A stretch of 64,000 bases of DNA from Kribbella aluminosa (lineage in GTDB: Bacteria > Actinomycetota > Actinomycetes > Propionibacteriales > Kribbellaceae): assembly GCF_017876295.1 (NCBI RefSeq), contig NZ_JAGINT010000002.1, forward strand, positions 1,984,001 to 2,048,000, given 5' to 3'. The position numbers and the translations under genes are program-made. This document shows, one piece after another, positions 17,676 to 27,006 of this stretch. Positions within the stretch are counted from its first letter, which is position 1; every line of letters starts with the position of its first letter. The notes beneath the pieces were generated by a model. That model saw nothing but the letters and a program-made list of their open reading frames with translations. It had not been told where the DNA came from and did not search any database.

Positions 17676-18868
17676 TGAGCACCGAGACAACGGCCGCGCC
17701 CGCGCCGGCCAAGGGGGAACCGCCACGTTCCGGTCTGCCGTCGTGGGCGGTCCAGGGACTGGTGTCGCTGAGCGCGATCGTGCTGGCGCTGGTGGTCGGT
17801 GCGGTCCTGATCATCATCGGCGACCAGGGAGTCCAGAAGGCGGCCGGGTACTTCGGTGCCGCGCCGATGGACACCTTCTCCGCGGCCGGCAGCGCGGTCG
17901 GCAATGCGTACCAGGCGCTGCTGTCCGGCGCGCTCGGCGGGATCACGCCGATCAGCGAGTCGTTGACCCAGGCAACACCGCTGATCTGCGGCGGCCTGGC
18001 GGTGTCGCTGGCGTTCCGCACCGGGTTGTTCAACATCGGTGCCCAGGGCCAGCTGATCGGCGGCGCGATCCTCGCGGCGTACGTCGGGTTCGCCTGGCAC
18101 CTGCCGCCGGTGCTGCACGTCGTCCTCGCGGTGGTCGCGGGCCTGGTCGGCGGTGCCGTGATGGGCGGGGTGGTCGGCCTGCTGAAGGCCCGGACCGGCG
18201 CCCACGAGGTGATCGTGACGATCATGCTGAACTACGTCGCGCTCTACCTGCTGCAGTGGCTGCTGACCACGACGACCTTCCAGCGGCCGGGTCGGACCGA
18301 CCCGATCTCCCCGATCGTCGACGCCAACGCGCAGTTCCCGAAGTTCGGCGGCACCCGGCTGCACCTCGGGTTCGTGCTCGCGCTGCTTGCCGCGGTGTTC
18401 GTCTGGTGGCTGCTGAACCGCTCGACGATCGGCTTCGAGCTGCGCGCGGTAGGCGCGAACGCGGACGCCTCCCGGACCGCCGGGATGTCGGTCGGCCGGG
18501 CGTACGTGATCGCGATGGTGGTGGCCGGCGCGCTGGCCGGGCTGGCCGGTGTCCAGCAGGTGCTCGGCACCGACCTGCCGCTGACCGACGGGGTCGCGGC
18601 CTCGGTCGGGTTCGACGCGATCACGGTCGCGCTGCTCGGTCGCGGTACGCCGATCGGCACCGTGCTGGCCGGCCTGCTGTTCGGCGCGCTGAACGCGGGC
18701 GGTCTGCAGATGCAGCTGATCACCCAGACGCCGTTGACCCTGACCACTGTCCTGCAGGCCGTGATCGTGCTGTTCGTCGCGGCTCCGGCGCTGGTGCGCT
18801 CGGTCTTCCGCTTCCTGCCCAAGGAACGCGGTGCGGGTGCCGTCCTCGCGAAAGGCTGGAACGGATGA
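17675..18868 (+). CDS. ABC transporter permease, nucleoside importer subunit 1
   Basis: A 397-residue integral membrane protein of the BPD_transp_2 (RbsC/NupP) family with about eight hydrophobic segments. Conserved landmarks include ICGGLAVSLAFRTGLFNIGAQGQL in the middle and GFDAITVALLGRGTPIGTVLAGLLFG near the end. The ATG overlaps the ATPase stop (TGATG). It forms the translocation pore with the second permease. Confidence 0.92.
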   Translation: MSTETTAAPAPAKGEPPRSGLPSWAVQGLVSLSAIVLALVVGAVLIIIGDQGVQKAAGYFGAAPMDTFSAAGSAVGNAYQALLSGALGGITPISESLTQATPLICGGLAVSLAFRTGLFNIGAQGQLIGGAILAAYVGFAWHLPPVLHVVLAVVAGLVGGAVMGGVVGLLKARTGAHEVIVTIMLNYVALYLLQWLLTTTTFQRPGRTDPISPIVDANAQFPKFGGTRLHLGFVLALLAAVFVWWLLNRSTIGFELRAVGANADASRTAGMSVGRAYVIAMVVAGALAGLAGVQQVLGTDLPLTDGVAASVGFDAITVALLGRGTPIGTVLAGLLFGALNAGGLQMQLITQTPLTLTTVLQAVIVLFVAAPALVRSVFRFLPKERGAGAVLAKGWNG

Positions 18869-20202
18869 GCGAGCGGAGCGAGCGAACAAAAAGCACCGGC
18901 GAGACAACTCCGGACGCGGTACCCTCACCTGCCGCGCCGCCGAAGCCGGAGATCATCGAAGGGCCGGCCGAGCGGACCCGCCGGCAGCGTGTCGGCAGCG
19001 TGATGCTGGTGTTCGCGCTGATCGGCCTCGGCCTGGCGATCTTCACCAAGGGCGGCAAGGCGACGTTCCAGCTGGTCTCCGGCGACCTGCAGCACAACCT
19101 GCTCGGGCTGCCCGCGCAGCCGGTCGGGCTGATCCTCGGCATCCTCGGTACCGCGGCCGCGGTCGCGTACGTCGTACCGTCGGTCCGGCGGCGGGTCCCG
19201 CAGCGGTACGCCGGCTGGCTGGCCGCCGTACTGGGGATCTGCTTCATCGGCGCGTTCCTGTGCTGGGCCTCGGCCGGTAAGACCTTCCCGCTGGCGAACC
19301 AGTTCCAGGGCACGCTGAACTTCGCGACGCCGCTGATCCTCGGCGCCCTGGCCGGCGTGATGTGCGAGCGGGCAGGTGTCATCAACATCGCGATCGAGGG
19401 CCAGTTCCTGGTCGGCGCGTTCACCGCGGCGCTCGTGTCGAGTACGACGCACAGCGGGGTCGCGGCGCTCGCCGCGGCGGCCGCGACCGGCGTACTGATG
19501 GCGGCGCTGCTGGCGGTGTTCTCGATCAAGTACCTCGTCAACCAGGTCGTCCTCGGGGTCGTGCTGGTGGTGTTCGCGACCGGTATCACCGGGTTCCTGT
19601 TCGACCAGTTCATGCAGCCGAAGGCGGACCAGCTGAACACGCCGGTGGTGCTGTCCGCGATCAAGATCCCGGTGCTGGGGGACATCCCGTTCATCGGGCC
19701 GATCCTGTTCCGGCAGACGATCCTGGTGTACCTGATGTACCTGGCCGTCGCGGTGGTCACGTTCGTGCTCTTCGAGACCCGCTGGGGCCTGCGGATCCGC
19801 GCGGTCGGCGAGCACCCGAAGGCGGCCGACACGGTCGGCATCAAGGTCAAGCGGATCCGGTACTCCGCGGTCCTCGCGGCCGGCGTACTGGCGGGTCTCG
19901 GCGGCGCGTTCTTCACCGTCGGGTACGCCGGGTCGTTCAGCAAGGAGATGACCGCGGGCAACGGGTTCATCGCGCTGGCGGCGCTGATCATGGGCCGCTG
20001 GCACCCGGTCGGCGCGACGGTCGCCGCACTGTTCTTCGGCTTCGCGACGCAGTTGCAGTCCCAGCTGCAGATCATCCAGATCCCGATCCCCGGCTCGCTG
20101 CTGCTGATGGCGCCGTACGTCGCCACCATCATCGCGGTCGCCGGACTGGTCGGCCGGGTCCGAGCCCCGAAGGCCGACGGTGAGCCCTACGTCACCGACT
20201 GA
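18865..20202 (+). CDS. ABC transporter permease, nucleoside importer subunit 2
   Basis: A 445-residue permease of the NupQ type. The first ~45 residues are hydrophilic and low complexity, beginning MSERSERTKSTGE; this comes from a GAGCG-type repeat at the gene start. Around ten hydrophobic segments follow, with the family sequence TLNFATPLILGALAGVMCER and GVINIAIEGQFLVGA. ATG 18865 overlaps the previous stop by 4 bases (ATGA). It pairs with the upstream permease. Confidence 0.91.
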   Translation: MSERSERTKSTGETTPDAVPSPAAPPKPEIIEGPAERTRRQRVGSVMLVFALIGLGLAIFTKGGKATFQLVSGDLQHNLLGLPAQPVGLILGILGTAAAVAYVVPSVRRRVPQRYAGWLAAVLGICFIGAFLCWASAGKTFPLANQFQGTLNFATPLILGALAGVMCERAGVINIAIEGQFLVGAFTAALVSSTTHSGVAALAAAAATGVLMAALLAVFSIKYLVNQVVLGVVLVVFATGITGFLFDQFMQPKADQLNTPVVLSAIKIPVLGDIPFIGPILFRQTILVYLMYLAVAVVTFVLFETRWGLRIRAVGEHPKAADTVGIKVKRIRYSAVLAAGVLAGLGGAFFTVGYAGSFSKEMTAGNGFIALAALIMGRWHPVGATVAALFFGFATQLQSQLQIIQIPIPGSLLLMAPYVATIIAVAGLVGRVRAPKADGEPYVTD

Positions 20203-20586
20203 GATCGACTGGCCGGCACTCCGGGCGGCGGCAGTCGAGGTCATGCACCGCGCGTACGCGCCGTACTCCGGGTTTCCCGTGGGCGCGGCGGCGTACGTCG
20301 ACGACGGGCGGGTGGTTGCCGGGTGCAACGTGGAGAACGCGTCGTACGGGATCACCCTGTGTGCGGAGTGCGGGCTGGTGTCGGAGTTGCACCGGACCGG
20401 TGGCGGGCGGCTGGTGGCGTTCACCTGTGTGGATCGGCACGAGCATCTGCTGACGCCGTGCGGACGGTGCCGGCAGTTGCTGCACGAACACGGCGGCCCA
20501 GCGCTGCTGATCGAGACCACGACCGGGATCCGGCCGCTGCGCGAGCTGCTGCCGGACGCGTTCGGACCCGAGTTTCTGGAGGACTG

Positions 20587-20587
<1 letters not shown>
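20180..20587 (+). CDS. cdd: Cytidine deaminase
   Basis: A 135-residue zinc enzyme converting (deoxy)cytidine to (deoxy)uridine. Catalytic residues are in the order expected for the homotetrameric type: Cys61-Ala-Glu63 (NVENASYGITLCAEC) and Cys94/Cys97 (TPCGRC). GTG 20180 begins 23 bases inside the end of the permease gene and its stop overlaps the deoA start by one base, so it is part of the importer operon and acts on imported nucleosides. Confidence 0.95.
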
Positions 20588-21864
<1,277 letters not shown>

Positions 21865-21880
21865 CGGGATTGGCTCAGGG

Positions 21881-22543
21881 TCAGTTCGACGGCGCGGTCA
21901 GGCGGGTGCGCTGGTCCTTGACCAGGGTGGTGATGAGGCCGGTGTCCGGGGTCAGCGCGGTCCCCAGGGCGGCGGCCTCGCGGACCGTGAACTCGACGAC
22001 GATCTCGCCGATCGCGAGGCTGGCCTCGGCTACGGCTACGGACTGGTCGGCGGCGCCGTCGTACTGGACGTTCGCGTCGGAGAGCGCGTTCGGGAGGGCG
22101 AACGGGTGGTCGTGGGTGTCCTGCTTCCAGAGACCGTCCTGCAGGGCCTGCGCCTTCGTCGCGGAGCCGGTCTTGAACAGCTGGACGGTGTAGCGCTTCT
22201 TCTTGTCGGGGCTGAGCCGGGTCGCCCGGTACCCCTCGACGAAAGCGGCGTTCAGCAGCAGGGCGCGGTCCACCGCCGGGTCGGCGGACCAGGTGTTCAG
22301 GTACGACGTCGCCGTGAACGCGCCGGTGAGGCTGCCCGGATCGGCGACGTACCCGCGGGGCAGCACGACCAGGTCGGCGAGCGTGTTCTTCGCCGTCTTG
22401 TCCGCCGTACCGGTGAGCGCCGAGTGCTTCGCGGCCGGCGTCTCGGCAGCCGTCGCCGAACTACGGCCGTCACTCCCACAAGCCGTCACGCCGAGCAGCA
22501 GCGCAGTCACTACAACGGCAACTCCTGCAGCATTCCGTCTCAC
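21881..22543 (-). CDS. Secreted lipoprotein of unknown function
   Basis: A 220-residue predicted lipoprotein. The signal peptide (VRRNAAGVAVVVTALLLG) ends at lipobox GVTAC, followed by a Ser/Thr/Ala-rich linker and a globular domain of about 150 residues with no recognised family. GTG 22543 is preferred because GAGAGGGA lies just upstream; GTG/ATG at 22579 would add an unlikely Arg-rich extension. It is convergent with deoA, separated by 16 bp. Confidence 0.65.
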   Translation of the reverse strand: MRRNAAGVAVVVTALLLGVTACGSDGRSSATAAETPAAKHSALTGTADKTAKNTLADLVVLPRGYVADPGSLTGAFTATSYLNTWSADPAVDRALLLNAAFVEGYRATRLSPDKKKRYTVQLFKTGSATKAQALQDGLWKQDTHDHPFALPNALSDANVQYDGAADQSVAVAEASLAIGEIVVEFTVREAAALGTALTPDTGLITTLVKDQRTRLTAPSN

Positions 22544-22637
22544 TGTCCCTCTCCGTCCGGCCACTCGCCCCGAGTGCATCCGATGATTGGCACCGATACC
22601 AACAGAAGTTGGTTAACTTCAGGCGAACAATCTTGTG

Positions 22638-23255
22638 TCAGGACGAGGTTGTCGCGGTGAGAAGGGTCTCGATCCGGGCCCGGGCGGCCTTCGGGTGCAG
22701 GGGTTCGCAGCCGGCGGCGACGCACCGGGCCACCACCTGCGGATCGTCACGAAGCAGCAACAGACCGCGACGGAGCAACGTCAGCGGGGGTTTCCGGTGC
22801 TCGCGCAGATCGCGCTGGAAGCGCCGCGCGAACGTGACGATCCGGTGGTGGTAGACGCAGATCGCCGCGGCGAGCAGGCCGCGCTCGGTGAGCGCGCCGG
22901 TGATCTGGTCCGCGAAGATGCCCTCGGCAACGATCAGCGGAGCGTCGCCGATGCTGACCGGGCGGTGACCGACGGTACCGTCGGCGGCGATGTCGTAGAC
23001 CGGAAGTTCCGCGGATCCCGTCGTACACAACTGCTCGAGGGCCGCGACCGCACGGTCGCCGTCCCAGGACCGCGGGTCGTCCCAGTCGACGATCCCGAGC
23101 GGCGACCGCGGCATCGCCTCGTCGTCCCCGTCGCGGTAGAAGTCGTCCAGCCGCACCACCGGCAACCCGACCCGCTCCGCAAGCCGCGACTTCCCCGCCC
23201 CCGAAGGGCCGGCCAGCAACACCACCCGTGAACGCACCGCCTCATTCTCTTCCAC
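22638..23255 (-). CDS. Uridine kinase-like P-loop phosphotransferase
   Basis: A 205-residue P-loop kinase. Walker A is GPSGAGKSRLA at 15-25, followed by VVRLDDFYRDGDD, the substrate-binding DDFY motif of the uridine kinase/phosphoribulokinase family, and IVAEGIFAD. Activity on uridine/cytidine is likely given the nucleoside importer next door, but other small substrates are possible. It starts at ATG 23255, divergent from the small membrane gene at 23298. Confidence 0.8.
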   Translation of the reverse strand: MEENEAVRSRVVLLAGPSGAGKSRLAERVGLPVVRLDDFYRDGDDEAMPRSPLGIVDWDDPRSWDGDRAVAALEQLCTTGSAELPVYDIAADGTVGHRPVSIGDAPLIVAEGIFADQITGALTERGLLAAAICVYHHRIVTFARRFQRDLREHRKPPLTLLRRGLLLLRDDPQVVARCVAAGCEPLHPKAARARIETLLTATTSS

Positions 23256-23297
23256 TCCATCCAGTAACAGTCAATCCGGTCCGCCCGATAACCAGAC

Positions 23298-23735
23298 ATG
23301 CCAAAGCTGAAGCTGGGTGCAGCCTTGTACGCGCTGCTTGCGCTCGTCGAGTTGGTGTCCGCTGTGCTGGTCTACGCGGCGCACGGCGACTACGCCCAGG
23401 GTGAGCCGTGGTTTCTGGTGGTGGTCGCGAGCATGTTGGCACTCATCGGCGTGCTGTTGGGCGTCGGCGCGGTCACCCGGCGCGGGCTCGTGGCCGACGA
23501 CGGGCCGTGGATCTGCCGGAAGGGCTGGATCGTGGTGATCGGCCTGACTGCGGCGACGTTCGCGGCGCTGATGCTCAGTGATACGGGCACCATCCGCACG
23601 TTTCCGAACCCGGCAATCGTGTTCTTACCGAATTTCGTCAAGCGGCTGCAGGAGAAGTACTACGAGGGCGTGGAAGAGGCCGAGCGGGAGATTAATGCAG
23701 CAGAGCCTGATGGTGAGCGGCCGACGACTGGTTGA
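23298..23735 (+). CDS. Small hypothetical membrane protein
   Basis: A 145-residue protein with three hydrophobic segments (about 6-27, 40-60 and 76-95) and a hydrophilic C-terminal helix ending EEAEREINAAEPDGE. No family recognised. A GATAAC hexamer lies 7 bases before the ATG, suggesting a leaderless message. Its last 44 bases overlap the 3' end of the convergent phosphotransferase gene. Coding potential is moderate. Confidence 0.5.
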   Translation: MPKLKLGAALYALLALVELVSAVLVYAAHGDYAQGEPWFLVVVASMLALIGVLLGVGAVTRRGLVADDGPWICRKGWIVVIGLTAATFAALMLSDTGTIRTFPNPAIVFLPNFVKRLQEKYYEGVEEAEREINAAEPDGERPTTG

Positions 23736-24477
23736 ACCAGGTGTTGGTGCGGTCGGTGAGTTCTGCTTCGCCCGTCGTCCAGCGTTGGCGGAACCAAGGG
23801 TGGCCGGACTCGGCGCCGCGGCGTACGTAGTCCATGCACCAGATGTGGTTGTCGGCGGCCGCGTCCACCAGGCGGGCGCGGTCCGCGTCGGTCAGGCCGT
23901 AGGTGTCGGCGAAGCGGCGGAAGCGGGTCAGTGAGCGGCCTCGGCGTACGTCGTGGGTGTCGGGGTCGGGGCGGAGCGGGGCCCACAGGCGGATCGCGGT
24001 CGCCACGTCCCACAACGCCGACCCCGGTCCGGCGAGGTCGAAGTCGATCAGAGCTACCGCGACGCCGTCCCGGAACACCACGTTGTCGAGGTTCGGGTCG
24101 TTGTGGCTGATCAGCCCGGTCACGTACGACGCCGGCACCGGCTCGGCCCACGCCAGCCCGACCGGCCGGAAATCCGCCACCGCCTCGTGGTACGCCCGCA
24201 GCAGCAGCGCGACGCTGTCGAGCGCCTCGTCCGTCATCGACCACGCCGGGTACGGCGCCTGCACCGTCTCGCCAGGCAGATACGACAACACCTCCCGCCC
24301 CTGCGAGTCGACGCCCAGCAATCGCGGCGCACCGTCGAACCCGACCCGCTCGAGGTGCTCCAGCAGCGCGTGCGTCGCCGTACTACTGGCGCGCAGCGGT
24401 CGTCGGACGGTGTCTCCGACCCGCACGACGAACCCGCGGTTCGCAGTCCCGCCGAGCAGCAATGTCTCGTCAGGCAT
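23692..24477 (-). CDS. Aminoglycoside phosphotransferase-family protein
   Basis: A 261-residue APH/ChoK-like kinase. The catalytic loop is SHNDPNLDNVVF (Asp and Asn) and the metal-binding Asp is in ALIDFDLAGPGSALWD. The N-terminal lobe is short. Resistance should not be assumed: most actinobacterial members phosphorylate unknown small molecules. It starts 6 bases after the SorC-type regulator and is probably co-transcribed with it, so a link to the sugar-alcohol pathway is possible. Confidence 0.8.
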   Translation of the reverse strand: MPDETLLLGGTANRGFVVRVGDTVRRPLRASSTATHALLEHLERVGFDGAPRLLGVDSQGREVLSYLPGETVQAPYPAWSMTDEALDSVALLLRAYHEAVADFRPVGLAWAEPVPASYVTGLISHNDPNLDNVVFRDGVAVALIDFDLAGPGSALWDVATAIRLWAPLRPDPDTHDVRRGRSLTRFRRFADTYGLTDADRARLVDAAADNHIWCMDYVRRGAESGHPWFRQRWTTGEAELTDRTNTWFNQSSAAHHQALLH

Positions 24478-24483
24478 CGCGCG

Positions 24484-25431
24484 CTAGTCTGTCGCGTTCA
24501 GCAGCGCCTTCGCCAGGGGTGCGTGGGTAACGATCGCGTTCACCAGCCCGCTGCGGACGGCGGCGCGGACCGCGGCCACCTTCGCGAGCCCGTACGGGAT
24601 CGCGATCACCTCGTCGATCTTGTCCATCTGCTCGGCGTTGATCGCGATCACCCGGTCCGTGACCCGGCTCTGCACCGCGACACCGTCGGCGTCCACGAAG
24701 ACCCCCGAGATGTCGGCCACGACGCCGCGCCGCTGGAGCTGTTCGCAGGCCTTCTCGTCCATCGCGTCGTACAGCGTCGACTGCCCGGCCTCCCAGGACC
24801 CGAGCCCGACCACCGCCTTCGACACCGAGTCGAAGTGGCTGATCGCCTCGGCCACCTCGGGCTGCTGCCGCAACGCCCGCGCCGTCGCTGCGTCCGGGAC
24901 CACGAGCGGCGCATAGAACAGGTACGCCGGACCGCCCGACAGCCGAGCCGTGTGCCGGACCAGTTCGACCGAGTTCGCCTCGACGTCCGGGCGGGTGAGC
25001 GCACCGGTCAGCTGTACGACGGGCACCGGGGCGAGGGACGTGAGCTGCTCGGTCATCGCGGTCACGGCCCGCGCCCATGCGAGCCCGAGCACGTCGTCGG
25101 GCGTGACGATCTCGGACAACAGGTCGGCGGCGGCCTTACCGAGCTGGGTACGCAGCGCCGGCTCGTCCACCTCGGGGGTGTCGACGACGATCGCGCGGCG
25201 CAGCCCGAGCGCCTCCTGCAGACGGGCGGACAGGTCCAGGTCGATGGCGCCCGGATGGCTGATCTCGATCCGCACCAGCCCGCTGCTGCGCGCCTGGTCG
25301 AGCAGCCGCGCGACCTTGAACCGGCTGAGCCGGAACTCGTCGGCGATCTCCACCTTCGAGCGCCCGTCGACGTAGTACCGCCGCGCGATCGACGCCGTCA
25401 GTACCAGCTGCGCCGGCCCCAGGGTATCCAT
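24484..25431 (-). CDS. SorC-type sugar-responsive transcriptional regulator
   Basis: A 315-residue regulator with an N-terminal HTH (about 14-50, ARRYYVDGRSKVEIADEF then LSRFKVARLLDQA) and a C-terminal sugar-phosphate-binding domain of the SorC/DeoR superfamily (motifs SHFDSVSKAVVGLGSW, GVVADISGVFVD and AIPYGLAKVAAVRAAV). ATG 25431 is chosen because GGGAG lies 5-6 bases upstream; ATG 25461 is an alternative that would place a palindromic operator inside the gene. Divergent from the sugar-alcohol ABC operon, which it very likely controls, with a phosphorylated polyol or ketose as ligand. Confidence 0.88.
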   Translation of the reverse strand: MDTLGPAQLVLTASIARRYYVDGRSKVEIADEFRLSRFKVARLLDQARSSGLVRIEISHPGAIDLDLSARLQEALGLRRAIVVDTPEVDEPALRTQLGKAAADLLSEIVTPDDVLGLAWARAVTAMTEQLTSLAPVPVVQLTGALTRPDVEANSVELVRHTARLSGGPAYLFYAPLVVPDAATARALRQQPEVAEAISHFDSVSKAVVGLGSWEAGQSTLYDAMDEKACEQLQRRGVVADISGVFVDADGVAVQSRVTDRVIAINAEQMDKIDEVIAIPYGLAKVAAVRAAVRSGLVNAIVTHAPLAKALLNATD

Positions 25432-25455
25432 CAACGCTCCCCACTCCCGTCGCCC

Positions 25456-25467
25456 GCTCATATGAGC
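25456..25467. promoter_or_regulatory. Palindromic operator 1 (regulator side)
   Basis: GCTCATATGAGC is a perfect 12-bp palindrome 25 bp before the SorC-type regulator start. It shares the GCTCA-N2-TGAGC pattern with operator 2, exactly 90 bp away centre to centre. Autoregulation of the regulator is inferred. Confidence 0.65.
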
Positions 25468-25495
25468 ACGCGTGTACCCAAGTGTTGCACAGACC

Positions 25496-25525
25496 CTTGA
25501 CAGGTCAAGAGGCCTCCGGTCTACT
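25496..25525 (+). promoter_or_regulatory. Promoter of the sugar-alcohol transport operon
   Basis: TTGACA (25497-25502) and TCTACT (25520-25525) are separated by 17 bp, a near-consensus vegetative promoter. The -35 lies inside a second dyad, CTTGAC-AG-GTCAAG (25496-25509). The predicted start point is near 25532, so operator 2 would be in the early transcribed region. Confidence 0.7.
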
Positions 25526-25545
25526 CGTGCTGTGAGCGGAGGCTC

Positions 25546-25557
25546 GCTCAGATGAGC
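25546..25557. promoter_or_regulatory. Palindromic operator 2 (transporter side)
   Basis: GCTCAGATGAGC repeats the arms of operator 1 and lies about +15 to +26 relative to the predicted start of transcription. A repressor bridging both sites over 90 bp could loop the DNA and silence both directions. Confidence 0.65.
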
Positions 25558-25611
25558 AAGCCAAAGACAAAGCCAAAAGCACCCGCCTCGCTTCGCTCGG
25601 CGGGGGTGTAG
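25552..25611 (+). CDS. Possible 19-residue leader peptide
   Basis: A short frame ATG 25552 to TAG 25611 encodes a Lys/Pro-rich peptide, MSKPKTKPKAPASLRSAGV. GGAGG (25538-25542) sits 9 bases upstream. Its 3' half forms a stem (CACCCGCC 25580-25587 with GGC...GGGTG ending 25608). The start codon lies within operator 2. It may be an attenuating leader or a chance frame within a hairpin repeat. Confidence 0.3.
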   Translation: MSKPKTKPKAPASLRSAGV

Positions 25612-25626
25612 GTCGAGGGAGTGGCT

Positions 25627-26994
25627 GTGCTGAGTAGGCGCAAACGCATCGGAGTGGCCGGGGTCGCGGTGCTGATGACCGCGGTCACCGGCTGTGCGGG
25701 CTGGGGCGGTGGCGTCGGCGGCGGTGGTGCGGACAGCATCAACGTGCTGATGGTGAACAACCCGCAGATGGTGGATCTGCAGAAGCTGACCGCCGACAAC
25801 TTCACCAAGCAGACCGGTATCAAGGTGAACTTCACCGTGCTGCCGGAGAACGACGTCCGGGACAAGATCAGCCAGGAGTTCTCCAGCCAGGCCGGTCAGT
25901 ACGACGTCGCGTCGGTGAGCAACTTCGAGATCCCGATCTACGCGAGGTCCAAGTGGATCGCGCCGTTGTCGGACTACATCGCCAAGGATCCGTCGTTCGA
26001 CCAGAGCGACATCCTGAAGCCGATGACCCTGTCGATGACCGGCACGGACGGCAAGATCTACGGCGAACCGTTCTACGGCGAGTCGTCGTTCCTGATGTAC
26101 CGCAAGGACATCCTGGCCGCCAAGGGCATCACGATGCCGGCCAAGCCGACCTGGCAGGAGGTCGCGGACATCGCGGCCAAGGTCGACCATGCACAGCCCG
26201 GTATGCGCGGGATCTGCCTGCGCGGCCAGCCCGGCTGGGGCCAGCTGTTCGCCCCGCTCACCACGGTCGTGAACACCTTCGGCGGCACCTGGTTCACCAA
26301 GGACTGGCAGCCGCAGGTCAACTCGCCGGCGTTCACCGAGGCGACCAAGTTCTACGTCGACCTGGTCCGCGCGCACGGTGAGGCGGGCGCGCCGCAGGCC
26401 GGCTTCACCGAGTGCCTGAACAACACCATCCAGAGCAACGTCGCGATGTGGTACGACGCCACCTCGGCGGCCGGGTCGCTCGAGGCGCCGAACTCGCCGG
26501 TCAAGGGCAAGATGGGATACGCGCCGGCACCGGTGATGAAGACCGACAGCTCCGGCTGGCTGTACGCGTGGGCGTGGGGGATCCAGCAGGCGTCGACGAA
26601 GAAGGACAACGCCTGGAAGTTCATCTCCTGGGCGTCCGGCAAGGACTACGAGAACCTGGTCGGCCAGAAGGTTGGCTGGTCCAACGTTCCGGCCGGCAAG
26701 CGGGCGTCGACGTACCAGAATCCGGAGTACCTGAAGAGCGCGGCGGCGTTCGCGGAGCCGACCAGGAGCGCGATCGAGCACGCGGACCCGAACAACCCGG
26801 GCACCCAGCCGCGGCCGGCGCCGGGCATCCAGTTCGTCGACATCCCGGAGTTCCCGGACCTCGGGACCCAGGTCAGTCAGGACGTGAGTTCGGCGATCGC
26901 CGGGAAGACGAGCGTCGACGACGCCCTGAAACAAGGACAGAAACTCGCAGGCGACGTCGCCGAGCGGTACCGCTCGCGCCAGGCGAAGAAGTAA
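25627..26994 (+). CDS. Sugar-alcohol ABC transporter substrate-binding lipoprotein
   Basis: A ~455-residue extracellular binding protein of the SBP_bac_1 family, like SmoE/MtlE polyol receptors. The signal sequence ends in lipobox AVTGC, followed by a Gly-rich linker. The mature domain begins INVLMVNNPQMVDLQKLTADNF and contains YGEPFYGESSFLMYRKD and the C-terminal QDVSSAIAGKTSVDDAL region. GTG 25627 is preferred over GTG 25621 because GAGGGAG ends at 25621. First main gene of a binding protein, two permeases, dehydrogenase and kinase operon. No ATPase is encoded here; a shared MsiK-type ATPase elsewhere is expected. Confidence 0.9.
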   Translation: MLSRRKRIGVAGVAVLMTAVTGCAGWGGGVGGGGADSINVLMVNNPQMVDLQKLTADNFTKQTGIKVNFTVLPENDVRDKISQEFSSQAGQYDVASVSNFEIPIYARSKWIAPLSDYIAKDPSFDQSDILKPMTLSMTGTDGKIYGEPFYGESSFLMYRKDILAAKGITMPAKPTWQEVADIAAKVDHAQPGMRGICLRGQPGWGQLFAPLTTVVNTFGGTWFTKDWQPQVNSPAFTEATKFYVDLVRAHGEAGAPQAGFTECLNNTIQSNVAMWYDATSAAGSLEAPNSPVKGKMGYAPAPVMKTDSSGWLYAWAWGIQQASTKKDNAWKFISWASGKDYENLVGQKVGWSNVPAGKRASTYQNPEYLKSAAAFAEPTRSAIEHADPNNPGTQPRPAPGIQFVDIPEFPDLGTQVSQDVSSAIAGKTSVDDALKQGQKLAGDVAERYRSRQAKK

Positions 26995-27006
26995 GGGGGA
27001 CAGGTC

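Noticed and set aside
14922..17726. 934-codon minus-strand open frame
   Set aside because: Antisense shadow of the binding lipoprotein and ATPase genes; Arg/Gly/Leu-rich sequence typical of antisense frames in high-GC DNA.
23692..24477. Aminoglycoside resistance gene
   Set aside because: The fold matches APH, but context is a sugar-alcohol regulator and family members have many substrates; nothing indicates antibiotics.
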